DNA of 64,000 nucleotides, taken from positions 1-64,000 of the forward strand of contig LT827124.1 of NCBI GenBank assembly GCA_900169975.1, read 5' to 3'. Under the pieces are notes generated by a model. It worked only from the letters and a program-made list of their open reading frames with translations, searched no databases and had not been told where the DNA came from. The position numbers and the translations under genes were made by a program. The stretch is from Pseudoflavonifractor sp. Marseille-P3106. Lineage in GTDB: Bacteria; Bacillota; Clostridia; Oscillospirales; Oscillospiraceae. Below, piece after piece: positions 1 to 8,253 of the stretch. Position 1 is the first letter of the stretch; each line of letters starts with the position of its first letter.

Positions 1-53
1 CGCGCAAAGAACGGCAAAAGAGCATAGAGAAAACGCAAGCCGTTCACGGGTGG

Positions 54-1562
54 TTGTCCACCTATGAACGGCTTGTAAATTCTCAAAATTTTTTTAGTCC
101 CTACTTGACACAAGAAGACCTTTCCCGCTTGGGCCGTAACTACATCGAGGTCGGCAGACTGACCGAGGAATTTTTCCCGGAGCATGACATTCGCCTGGTG
201 GCGGTATCTGACAACATAGACACCGCCGAGGGCGAGAACGAGTTGGCGCCGATCCGCAACCTGTTCAATGAGTGGTACGCCCGCGACATCAGCAAGAAAC
301 GGCGCATCAGCAACAAGATCAAGGGGAATGCGGGCGAGCCGATGGGCCAGCCTCCCTACGGTTACATCAAAGACCCCGACAATCCGAAACGATGGATCAT
401 AGATGACGAAGCCGCCCAGGTGGTTCGGCGGATTTACAGCATGACTCTGGAGGGCTACGGGACGGAGCAGATCGCCACGCAGCTTGAACGGGATGAAATC
501 CTTACCCCGCGTGCCTATTGGCTGAAAAAGGGCATTAAGCGCCCCGGAAAGGGCAAGCAGCAGCCTGCGACCAAGTGGAACAGTTCCACCGTGACCAAAA
601 TCCTGTCTTTGCAGGAGTATTGCGGTGACATTCTCAACTTCAAGACCTACTCCAAATCCTACAAGAACAAAAAGAGGTTGGAGAATGACCGGGAGAATTG
701 GGTCGTCTTCAAGGATGTCCACGAGCCGATCATCGAACGGTCTGTTTTTGAGCAAGTGCAGCAAAAGCGGGGCAAAATCCGCAAGCGCCGCACCAACGAA
801 GGCGAGCACAATATGTTCTCCGGCCTTTTGGTCTGTGCTGACTGCGGCTGCAATCTTCACTTCTACTTCAATCAGGGAAACCCGGAGATCAAGTATTTCA
901 ACTGCTCCAACTATAAGGGCAACCGTGGGAGCTGTACTTCCACCCACTATGTCCGAGTAGATTTTCTGGAACAGGTGGTGCTTGGTGAGATCCGGCGCCT
1001 GACGAAGTTCGCCAGCCTCTATGAGGACGAGTTTCTGAAAGCGGTGATCGGGCACTCCCAGCAAGCGGCGGAGACCGACCGCAAGCTGAAGGAAAAGGAA
1101 TTGAAAACCCTGCTTGCCCGTGACGAGGAACTGGACGGGCTGTTTGAACGCATCTATGAGGACAATGTTTCCGGCAAGCTCTCCGATGACCGTTTTGCGA
1201 AAATGTCCAGACGGTATGAGGACGAGCAAAAGGAGTTGACGGAAAAAATCAAAAAGCTCCGCTCCAAAATCGAGAAGCAGAGCAGCCAGGCTATGACCAC
1301 GGATATGTTCATCTCTTTGGTGCGAAAGTACACCCGCGCACGAAAACTCACGCCCCGGATGCTCAACGAATTGGTTGAGAAGATCGAGGTTTACCATGCG
1401 GAGAAAATTGATGGTGTGTGGGAGCAGCGGCTTCGCATCCATTATAACTGCGTGGGAGAAATTACAATCCCTAAAATGCTGCCCCTGCCCATCCCTGATG
1501 TGACCGTCAATACCCGGAAGGGCGTGTTCGTCAATTATGCCCCAGCAGAGATTGCCGGATGA
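54..1562 (+). CDS. Large serine recombinase, catalytic domain not visible (mobile-element remnant)
   Basis: This is a DNA recombinase of the large serine family found on clostridial integrative elements. What is visible starts at DLSRLGR, the end of the resolvase fold. It continues with the Recombinase domain (about residues 85-215), a zinc ribbon with CADC and a second Cys pair (about 258-300), a charged coiled coil (about 335-410) and a DUF4368-like tail (about 425-490). The N-terminal 80-90 residues with the nucleophilic Ser and YxRxS motif are absent. The frame is open leftwards to the window edge, but residues encoded before base 108 do not resemble a resolvase. The listed start is a TTG without a good ribosome site, so it is nominal. 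The gene ends 60 bp from the 3' end of a tRNA. It is either a deletion or recombination remnant, or the tail of a chimeric ORF. Confidence 0.8.
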   Translation: MSTYERLVNSQNFFSPYLTQEDLSRLGRNYIEVGRLTEEFFPEHDIRLVAVSDNIDTAEGENELAPIRNLFNEWYARDISKKRRISNKIKGNAGEPMGQPPYGYIKDPDNPKRWIIDDEAAQVVRRIYSMTLEGYGTEQIATQLERDEILTPRAYWLKKGIKRPGKGKQQPATKWNSSTVTKILSLQEYCGDILNFKTYSKSYKNKKRLENDRENWVVFKDVHEPIIERSVFEQVQQKRGKIRKRRTNEGEHNMFSGLLVCADCGCNLHFYFNQGNPEIKYFNCSNYKGNRGSCTSTHYVRVDFLEQVVLGEIRRLTKFASLYEDEFLKAVIGHSQQAAETDRKLKEKELKTLLARDEELDGLFERIYEDNVSGKLSDDRFAKMSRRYEDEQKELTEKIKKLRSKIEKQSSQAMTTDMFISLVRKYTRARKLTPRMLNELVEKIEVYHAEKIDGVWEQRLRIHYNCVGEITIPKMLPLPIPDVTVNTRKGVFVNYAPAEIAG

Positions 1563-1567
1563 AAACA

Positions 1568-1619
1568 ATAAAAAAAGACGAGTGTTCTTACAGCTTTTCA
1601 AATGCTATAAGAACACTCG
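1568..1619 (-). terminator. Rho-independent terminator of the tRNA operon
   Basis: Two perfectly complementary 12-base arms (1579-1590 and 1608-1619, CGAGTGTTCTTA) are followed on the minus strand by a run of seven T. It sits directly after tRNA-fMet and ends 5 bases from the recombinase stop codon. Confidence 0.85.
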
Positions 1620-1622
1620 CCA

Positions 1623-1699
<77 letters not shown>

Positions 1700-1709
1700 A
1701 TATGATTGC

Positions 1710-1797
1710 TGGTGCCGGAGACCGGGATCGAACCGGCACGTTCTTTTGGAACACAGGATTTTAAGTCCCGGGCGTCTACCAATTCCGCCACTCCGGC
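1710..1797 (-). tRNA. tRNA-Leu (TAA)
   Basis: An 88-nt class II tRNA on the minus strand with a long variable arm, anticodon TAA within GACTTAAAATCC, acceptor stem GCCGGAG/CTCCGGC and encoded CCA. It is the first gene of the tRNA operon. Confidence 0.95.
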
Positions 1798-1829
1798 ATG
1801 AAAGAAACGCATTTCCAAGTGCGAAATCT

Positions 1830-1858
1830 ATAATACCACGGAGTTGAGTCTTTGTCAA
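1830..1858 (-). promoter_or_regulatory. Sigma-A promoter of the tRNA operon
   Basis: On the minus strand, TTGACA (1853-1858), 17 bp, TATTAT (1830-1835), placed about 33 bp before the tRNA-Leu 5' end. Confidence 0.85.
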
Positions 1859-1958
1859 TGAAAAAGATTTAAAAATCAAGAAAGCTTTTTCGCGCATTTT
1901 CTTATGGGGCTGCGCATAGAATAAGGAGAACCGCTGCTTACAGAGAGGAGGCGCCGCC

Positions 1959-2060
1959 GTGGATGAGAAGACCCTGCCAGTCGGGCGGGGCGGCGAGCGG
2001 GGAGACGTGGACGACCTGATCTTCCCCATCCAGTCCGCACCCATTCCGAGTAATCGTTGA
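1959..2060 (+). CDS. Possible 33-residue small protein
   Basis: A GTG-initiated reading frame of 33 codons preceded by a strong ribosome site (AGAGGAGG, 1944-1951) at 7-bp spacing. It is followed 25 bp later by a strong terminator, as for a short independent transcript. The product is acidic and glycine-rich in the middle, with no recognisable domain, membrane segment or signal. No convincing promoter was found. It could equally be a leader peptide or untranslated RNA. Confidence 0.3.
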   Translation: MDEKTLPVGRGGERGDVDDLIFPIQSAPIPSNR

Positions 2061-2084
2061 ACAAACATCGTCAAAAGGACCAAA

Positions 2085-2108
2085 GACCGCCCCTTCGGGC
2101 GGTTTTTG
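2085..2108 (+). terminator. Rho-independent terminator upstream of prfB
   Basis: Stem ACCGCCC / GGGCGGT (2086-2092 and 2097-2103), 4-base loop, then five T. It isolates prfB from the upstream short transcript. Confidence 0.85.
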
Positions 2109-2120
2109 TGTATCTGTCTC

Positions 2121-2149
2121 TTTACAAGCGGGGTGGCTTTGGATATAAT
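2121..2149 (+). promoter_or_regulatory. Promoter of prfB
   Basis: TTTACA (2121-2126), 17 bp, TATAAT (2144-2149). The leader then holds a hairpin with 8-base arms (GCGGGGCT 2163-2170, AGCCCCGC 2180-2187) just before the start codon; it has a weak T run and could be a translational or attenuation element. Confidence 0.75.
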
Positions 2150-2214
2150 AATATCCGTATGTGCGGGGCTGAACAGGAAAGCCCCGCTGATTTTGACGAA
2201 TGCGAGTGTGGAAC

Positions 2215-3336
2215 ATGCTGCAATTTGACGAATATAAGGTAAAGCTCAACAATCTCAAGCCCGCACTGGACGAGCTGGCGCAGGCTCTGGATCTGGAGGC
2301 CGCCCGGCGGGAGCTTGAAATGCTGGAGTCGGAGAGTGCTTCCGAGGGCTTCTGGGACAACCTGGAGAAATCGCAGAAGGCCACCCGGCGGATGAATACC
2401 CTCCGGAGCAAGCTGGACAGCCAGCGCCGCAGGGAGAGCCATTGGGACGATTTGATGACCATCTGCGAGATGGGCAACGAGGAGGAGGACGACAGCCTGC
2501 TTCCCGAGCTGGAGGAGGGCTACGCCAAGCTGGAGTCCGAGATGGAGGATGCCCGCCTGTCCACGCTGCTCACCGGCGAATACGATAACTCCAACGCCAT
2601 TCTCACCATCCACGCCGGCGCCGGCGGCACCGAGGCCCAGGACTGGGCCCAGATGCTGCTGCGGATGTATACCCGCTGGGCCGAGCGCCACGGCTATGAG
2701 TGCAAGGTGGCCGATGTGACCGAGGGAGACGAGGCGGGGATCAAGTCGGCCACCATTATGATCGAGGGTGAAAACGCCTACGGCCACCTGCGCAGTGAGC
2801 ACGGCGTCCACCGGCTGGTGCGGGTGTCCCCCTTCGACGCCAACGCCAGACGGCAGACCTCCTTCGCTGCGCTGGAAGTCATGCCGGAGATCGAGGACGA
2901 CGTGGAGGTGGACATCCGCCCCGAGGACATCGAGATGCAGGTCTACCGCTCCTCCGGCGCCGGCGGCCAGCACATCAACAAGACCTCTTCCGCCGTGCGG
3001 CTCATCCATAAGCCCACCGGCGTGGTGGTGGCCTGCCAGACCGAGCGCAGCCAGTTCCAGAACAAGGAGACCTGTATGAAGATGCTGCGCTCCAAGCTGG
3101 TGCAGCTGAAGATGGAGGCCCACGCAGAGAAGATCTCCGACATCAAGGGCGTGCAGCTGAAGATCGAATGGGGCAGCCAGATCCGCAGCTATGTGTTTAT
3201 GCCTTACCAGATGGTGAAGGACAACCGCACCGGCTTTGAGACCAGCAATGTGAGCGGCGTCATGGACGGCGACCTGGACGGCTTTATCAACGCCTACCTG
3301 AAGGCGGGGGCCACAGGCAACTGGGCCACAAAATAA
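2215..3336 (+). CDS. prfB: Peptide chain release factor 2
   Basis: RF2 recognises UGA and UAA stop codons in the ribosomal A site and triggers hydrolysis of peptidyl-tRNA. The stop-reading tripeptide SPF (in SPFDANARR) and the catalytic GGQ (SGAGGQHINKTSS) are both present, which separates it from RF1 (PxT). The first helical domain starts MLQFDEYKVKL, as usual for clostridial RF2, so the ATG at 2215 is preferred over an in-frame ATG at 2200; neither has a strong ribosome site. The protein is about 373 residues, full length. The classic CTT-TGA programmed +1 frameshift is absent: codons at the equivalent place read through without a stop, so RF2 autoregulation by frameshifting is not expected here. 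Confidence 0.95.
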   Translation: MLQFDEYKVKLNNLKPALDELAQALDLEAARRELEMLESESASEGFWDNLEKSQKATRRMNTLRSKLDSQRRRESHWDDLMTICEMGNEEEDDSLLPELEEGYAKLESEMEDARLSTLLTGEYDNSNAILTIHAGAGGTEAQDWAQMLLRMYTRWAERHGYECKVADVTEGDEAGIKSATIMIEGENAYGHLRSEHGVHRLVRVSPFDANARRQTSFAALEVMPEIEDDVEVDIRPEDIEMQVYRSSGAGGQHINKTSSAVRLIHKPTGVVVACQTERSQFQNKETCMKMLRSKLVQLKMEAHAEKISDIKGVQLKIEWGSQIRSYVFMPYQMVKDNRTGFETSNVSGVMDGDLDGFINAYLKAGATGNWATK

Positions 3337-3340
3337 TAAA

Positions 3341-3374
3341 AAAGGGCAGTCTCCGGGTGGGGGACTGCCCCTTT
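3341..3374 (+). terminator. Probable terminator after prfB
   Basis: Stem GGGCAGTC (3344-3351) / GACTGCCC (3363-3370) with A-rich upstream flank and CTTT tail. The T run is short. Confidence 0.6.
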
Positions 3375-3395
3375 AGAATGACAAGGAGGGGAACG

Positions 3396-3896
3396 ATGCA
3401 AAGACAGGGAAGAGCAATCGTCCTGTTCCTCTTTGCGGCGGCGCTGATCCTGTTTCCGACGGTGTCATTGACGGTGAAGTCCGCCGTACAGCCCATGTCG
3501 GACCGGGAGGTTGAGAAATACCGTGCGTATGGCCTTGCGCTCCCCGGTGCAGTGGATGCGGCCCCGACTCCGGAGGAGATTCTGGGGTACTGTGTTTTTG
3601 CGGGGGAACAGAGAATAGGCAGTGATACTTACGCTGCCTACACCTCCTCTGAATTGGCCCGGTATCTGAAGGACTGCCGGGAGCTCAGGGAAGTGATCGT
3701 GAACGCTTCCGGTACCGTCTATCTCACCTACAGCACGGATCATAACGAGATGGTGATCCTAAGCTGTGCTGAGGACGGGGCGGAAACCAGAACCATCTAT
3801 GATGAGACCACGGACACGGCCTATTTTCTCTCCCCGGATAAGAATGAAAAGCACACCAATTACCGAAAGGGAGAGAGCGGCATAGCCTGGTTCTAA
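3396..3896 (+). CDS. Hypothetical membrane-anchored or exported protein
   Basis: A 166-residue protein of unknown function. The ATG at 3396 is chosen because AGGAGGGG lies just ahead of it; a longer in-frame reading from 3357 would overlap the prfB terminator. After a short basic start (MQRQGR) there is one hydrophobic segment (about residues 6-25), a signal anchor or uncleaved signal peptide. The remaining 140 residues are hydrophilic, without cysteine motifs or a recognised fold. It lies alone between prfB and a surface enzyme gene that has its own promoter. Confidence 0.75.
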   Translation: MQRQGRAIVLFLFAAALILFPTVSLTVKSAVQPMSDREVEKYRAYGLALPGAVDAAPTPEEILGYCVFAGEQRIGSDTYAAYTSSELARYLKDCRELREVIVNASGTVYLTYSTDHNEMVILSCAEDGAETRTIYDETTDTAYFLSPDKNEKHTNYRKGESGIAWF

Positions 3897-3932
3897 GTCA
3901 TGCTTTTTCCGGCCTTTTCTTCCGGGCGGCCC

Positions 3933-3961
3933 TTGTATTTTTTATGGGGGTTTGCTACAAT
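3933..3961 (+). promoter_or_regulatory. Promoter of the multidomain nucleotidase gene
   Basis: TTGTAT (3933-3938), 17 bp, TACAAT (3956-3961). A small hairpin (GAAAACG/CGTTTTC, about 3972-3990) follows in the leader. Confidence 0.65.
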
Positions 3962-4031
3962 CATAAGTACGGAAAACGTTTTTCGTTTTCGCACCCGGCA
4001 AAATTCATAAAAGGAAAAGGTGGAATGTCCC

Positions 4032-7000
4032 ATGAAGCAAAAAAAGCTGCTGTCCCTGGTGCTTTCTCTGGCCATGATGTTCTCCCTGGCGGCCCCCGCG
4101 CTGGCCGCTGAAGAGACTGCCCCGGTCGAGACCGTCACCCCCTATACCGTTCCTGCGGATGTGAAGGACAAATTGGTCATCCTCCACACCAACGACACCC
4201 ACGGCCACGATGTGGCGGTGGAGGGCGAGACCGTCGGCACCGCCGGCGTGGCTGCTCTGAAGAAGGACTTCGAGGCCGCCGGAGCCACCGTGCTGCTCCT
4301 CTCCGCCGGCGATTTCTCCCAGGGCACCACCCTGGTGAGCCTGGACAAGGGCGCTTCCGCCGTGGACTTCATGAACGCCGCCGGCTACAATGCCGCCTCC
4401 CTGGGCAATCATGAGTTCGACTACAAAATAGACGCGCTCAAGGCCAACGTGGAGAAGGCCGGGTTCCCCGTCCTGGCTGCCAACATCGTGGTGACCTCCA
4501 CCGGCAAACCTCTCTTTGGCGATCGTGTCACCTTTGACACCGCCATCGGCAAGGTGGGCGTGTTTGGTCTGGACACCCCCGAGACCATGACCAAGGCCCA
4601 CCCCGACAATGTCAAGGGACTGACCTTCTATCAGGGCGAAGAGCTCATCAAGTGCGCACAGGCCCAGGTCGATGCCCTGAAGGCCGATGGCTGCGCTTAC
4701 ATTGTGGCCCTCTCCCATTTGGGCGTGGACCCTGAGAGCGAGCCCAACCGCTCCACCGACGTGTTTGCCAAGGTCACCGGTGTGGATCTGGTGGTGGACG
4801 GCCACTCCCACACCGAGATGGAGGGCGACACTGCCAAGACCGTGGGCGACGCCCTGGTCGTCTCCACCGGCGAGCAGCTCAACAACGTGGGCGTCGTCAT
4901 CACCGACGGCACCGACACCAAGAGCGAGCTGGTCTCCGCTGCCGCCTATACTAAAGTGGACACCGACGTGGCCAAGATCGTCAATGATAGGGATGCGGAG
5001 GTTTCCGTCGAACTGAATCGGGTCTTTGCCACCACTGAGGTAAAGCTGGACGGCAACCGCGCCCCCGGCGTCCGTACTCAGGAGACCAACCTGGGCGACT
5101 TTGCCGCCGACGCCATCCTCTGGTCTGCCAGGCAGGCCCTGGGCGAGGACAAGGTGGATGTGGCCCTCACCAACGGCGGCGGCATCCGCGCCACCATTGA
5201 GGCCGGCGACATCACCATGAACACCATGAAGACCGTATTCCCCTTCGGCAACGAGGTTGCCACCATCGACCTCACCGGCGCGGAGCTGCTGGAGGCCCTG
5301 GAGGCCGCCACCTGCTCCACTCCCACCGCCATCGGTGCCTTCCCCCAGGTGGCGGGCATGAGCTTTCAGATCGATACCTCCGTGGCCTACGCCAACGGTG
5401 CGCAGTATCCCGACTCCACTTATTTTGCCCCCGCAAACCCCGGCAGCCGCGTCACCGACGTGACCGTCAACGGCGAGGCGCTGGACCTGGAGGCCACCTA
5501 CACCCTGGCCACCAACGACTTCACCGCCGCCGGCGGCGACACCTACGGCGTGTTCCTGGGCAAGAGCGTGTACAAGACCGGCGTGGCCCTGGAGGACGCT
5601 CTGGTCAACTATACCCGCGAGGTCCTGGGAAACAAGATCACCGCTTCTGATTACGGCGCGCCCGCCGGCCGCATCACCGTCAAGTATGTGGGCGTGGACG
5701 GCTCCGCCTGGTACGCCCAGGCCGCCAAGTTTGTGATGGACGCCGGCATGATGAGCTCCACCGGCAATGGCTTTGATCCCGACGCCGTCGTCACCCGCGC
5801 CACCGTGTTCCAGATGCTGTACAATGATCAGGGCAAGCCCGCCATGGCGGACAAGGCCTCCTTCAGCGACGTGGAGGGCAAGTGGTACGCCGACTCCGCC
5901 GCCTGGGCGGAGAGCGTGGGTCTGGCCCAGGGCGACAACGGCTCTTACGCCGGCGACCGGGCCGTGACCCGCGCCGAGCTGGCCGTTATTCTTACCCGCT
6001 ATGCCGCCGCCCAGAACATGGTGGGCGCCGTGGGCGACTACTCCGCCTTTGCAGACGCCGCAGACGTGGCATCCTGGGCCTCTGAGGGCATCAGCTTTGC
6101 CGTGGGGTCCGGCGTCATTTCCGGCAAGCCCGGCAACCTGCTCGATCCCAACGGCACCGCCGTCCGCTCCGAGCTGGCCACCGTCATGATGAACTACTAT
6201 ACCAAGCTGACCGCTCCCTATGAGGAGACCGTGGTGGCCATTGATGTCCCGGCCACCGATGGCGTGCCCGCCCACACCGTTCCCGGCATCCTCACCGTCC
6301 CCGCCGGGGACGGCAAGTATCCCGCCGTGGTGATGCTCCACGGCACCGGCTCCAACAAGAACGAGGCCGGCGGCGGCTATGACATGGCCGCACCCGCCAT
6401 GGCGCTCTCCGGCATCGCCAGCCTGCGCATCGACTTTATGGGCAACGGCGATTCCACCGCCGACTATATCAACTATTCCTACACTTCCGCCAATGTGGAC
6501 GCCAAGGCGGCCGCCGACTACCTGGCCGCGCTGGACAGCGTGGACGGCGGCAAGCTGGCCGTCATGGGCTGGAGCCAGGGCGGCACCAACGCCCTGCTGG
6601 CCGCGGCCAAGTATCCCCAGACCTTCAAGGCTGTCATCACCTGGTCCGGCGCCGTCCGGCTGGACGACAGTACCGGCCTCTTCGGCGACAAGACCTTCGC
6701 CCAGGCCAAGGCCATCGCCGACAAGGACGGCTCCTATGAGATGACCTTCGACTGGCGGGATCCCCTCCAGGTGGGCAAAAAGTGGTTTGCCGACGTGGCG
6801 TCCACCGACGTGCTGAAGGAGACCGCCAAGATCGCCGGCCCCGTGCTGGCCATCAACGGCGATCAGGACACCACCGTCACCCCTGACAACGCCGCCGCCA
6901 TCGCCGAGGCCGCCAAGGACGGCCGGGTCTGGATGGTGAAGGGCGCCGACCACACCTATAACGTCTTTACCGGCGACTACTCCGCTATCGGCGAGACCAT

Positions 7001-8087
7001 CAACGTGGGCATCGGATTCCTGGAGGAGGCCTTCAACGGCGCTCTGGAGCCGGGCAGCGCCCTCTCCGTGAGCAAGTACGGCAACGTCACCACTACCCTG
7101 CCCGTCAGCCTTTTTGACGGAGCCGGCTATGAAGTGGGCGACGTGCTCAGCGTCACCGTGGGCGACACCACCCTGGAAGCCCCCTACGGCACCGCCTACT
7201 CCAACGTGGACAACGGCAGCGTCATCATCCTGCCCGACAGCTCCACCGGCACCATGGCCATCGCCATCAACATGGGCAACTTCGCCAAGACCTACAGCGT
7301 TACCGACGAGACCCCCATCACCTTCTCCCTGAAGGAGAAGGCGGGCTATCTGGAGGAGTACCAGATCCGCAACATCGACACCCTGCGCACCAATGACCGG
7401 GCCGACTATTCCTCCGACGAGGTCTTTGCCAACTTCCGCGGCATCGTCATGGGGAACATCCCCGAAGGTACGCTGTACCGCTCCTCCAGCCCCGTGAACC
7501 CCGAACTGGGCCGGAACACTTACGCCGACGCTCTGGCCAAGGCCGCCGGGGTCAAGACCATCATCGACCTGGCCGACAGCGAGGAAGAGCGCGCCGGATA
7601 TGAGGGCTTCGCCCAGAGCTACGCTTCCACGGTGGACGCGGTCGCGCTGGACATGGGCGTGGACTTCGCCGCCGAGGACTTCAACGCCAAGCTGAAGACC
7701 GGCCTGGAGTACATGATCGCCCATGAGGGTCCCTACCTCATCCACTGCAACGAGGGCAAGGACCGGGCCGGTTTTGTCTCCGCGCTCCTCTCCGCCCTGG
7801 GCGGCGGCAGCGCGGACCAGATCGTGGAGGACTATATGCTCTCCTATGAAAACTACTATCATGTGGAGCACCATTCCGACCGGTGGTATCGCATCGCCAA
7901 CAGCAACATCATCAAGACCCTGTGCACCCTCACCGGCACCACTACCGAGGCCGAGATGAAGAAGGCCGACCTTCAGAAGGCCGCTGAGACCTACCTTACC
8001 GAGAAGGTGGGACTGAGCGCCGAGCAGGTGACCGCGCTCCTGGAGACCATCACCACCCAGCGGGCCGCAGCCCAGCCCGCCGCCTGA
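4032..8087 (+). CDS. Exported multi-enzyme protein: 5'-nucleotidase + SLH repeats + alpha/beta hydrolase + CX5R phosphatase
   Basis: A 1351-residue surface protein starting at an ATG with AGGAAAAGG upstream. A signal peptide (1-25, ending PALA) leads into a metallophosphoesterase with HTNDTHGH (52-59), GNHEFD (about 125) and DGHSH (about 255), then the 5'-nucleotidase C-terminal substrate domain (about 340-510). Three S-layer-homology repeats (about 555-725) should hold it to the cell wall. An alpha/beta hydrolase follows (about 740-1010), with nucleophile Ser848 in GWSQGG and a late Asp/His. A beta-rich stretch (about 1015-1100) resembles the C-terminal domain of SAM hydroxide adenosyltransferases. 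The last part (about 1110-1300) is a tyrosine/lipid-phosphatase-like domain with Cys1239 in HCNEGKDRAG. The first and last modules release phosphate from nucleotides or phosphoesters; the hydrolase substrate is unknown. All active-site motifs look intact and the frame is continuous. Confidence 0.9.
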   Translation: MKQKKLLSLVLSLAMMFSLAAPALAAEETAPVETVTPYTVPADVKDKLVILHTNDTHGHDVAVEGETVGTAGVAALKKDFEAAGATVLLLSAGDFSQGTTLVSLDKGASAVDFMNAAGYNAASLGNHEFDYKIDALKANVEKAGFPVLAANIVVTSTGKPLFGDRVTFDTAIGKVGVFGLDTPETMTKAHPDNVKGLTFYQGEELIKCAQAQVDALKADGCAYIVALSHLGVDPESEPNRSTDVFAKVTGVDLVVDGHSHTEMEGDTAKTVGDALVVSTGEQLNNVGVVITDGTDTKSELVSAAAYTKVDTDVAKIVNDRDAEVSVELNRVFATTEVKLDGNRAPGVRTQETNLGDFAADAILWSARQALGEDKVDVALTNGGGIRATIEAGDITMNTMKTVFPFGNEVATIDLTGAELLEALEAATCSTPTAIGAFPQVAGMSFQIDTSVAYANGAQYPDSTYFAPANPGSRVTDVTVNGEALDLEATYTLATNDFTAAGGDTYGVFLGKSVYKTGVALEDALVNYTREVLGNKITASDYGAPAGRITVKYVGVDGSAWYAQAAKFVMDAGMMSSTGNGFDPDAVVTRATVFQMLYNDQGKPAMADKASFSDVEGKWYADSAAWAESVGLAQGDNGSYAGDRAVTRAELAVILTRYAAAQNMVGAVGDYSAFADAADVASWASEGISFAVGSGVISGKPGNLLDPNGTAVRSELATVMMNYYTKLTAPYEETVVAIDVPATDGVPAHTVPGILTVPAGDGKYPAVVMLHGTGSNKNEAGGGYDMAAPAMALSGIASLRIDFMGNGDSTADYINYSYTSANVDAKAAADYLAALDSVDGGKLAVMGWSQGGTNALLAAAKYPQTFKAVITWSGAVRLDDSTGLFGDKTFAQAKAIADKDGSYEMTFDWRDPLQVGKKWFADVASTDVLKETAKIAGPVLAINGDQDTTVTPDNAAAIAEAAKDGRVWMVKGADHTYNVFTGDYSAIGETINVGIGFLEEAFNGALEPGSALSVSKYGNVTTTLPVSLFDGAGYEVGDVLSVTVGDTTLEAPYGTAYSNVDNGSVIILPDSSTGTMAIAINMGNFAKTYSVTDETPITFSLKEKAGYLEEYQIRNIDTLRTNDRADYSSDEVFANFRGIVMGNIPEGTLYRSSSPVNPELGRNTYADALAKAAGVKTIIDLADSEEERAGYEGFAQSYASTVDAVALDMGVDFAAEDFNAKLKTGLEYMIAHEGPYLIHCNEGKDRAGFVSALLSALGGGSADQIVEDYMLSYENYYHVEHHSDRWYRIANSNIIKTLCTLTGTTTEAEMKKADLQKAAETYLTEKVGLSAEQVTALLETITTQRAAAQPAA

Positions 8088-8183
8088 GCAGCTTCGGCAC
8101 AGGCAGAGGCGCCCCGGCAGTTTGCTCAGATCCGGCGTATCCCGCGCTGCGGGAATCTCCGCCGGGAGCGCTTACAGCATCAG

Positions 8184-8228
8184 AAAAGCCGGCCCGCGAA
8201 CCACAAAAGGTTCGCGGGCCGGCTTTTT
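8184..8228. terminator. Bidirectional terminator between the nucleotidase gene and proA
   Basis: A 19-base perfect inverted repeat (8184-8202 and 8209-8227) with a 6-base loop, A run on one side and T run on the other. It serves the convergent genes on both sides. Confidence 0.9.
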
Positions 8229-8253
8229 GCAGCGCCCCGGTCCGGGAAAGGAG

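Noticed and set aside
4005-7874. A 1289-codon open frame on the minus strand opposite the surface enzyme gene
   Set aside because: It mirrors the codon pattern of the real gene in high-GC DNA and encodes low-complexity Gly/Val/His-rich sequence with no family resemblance.
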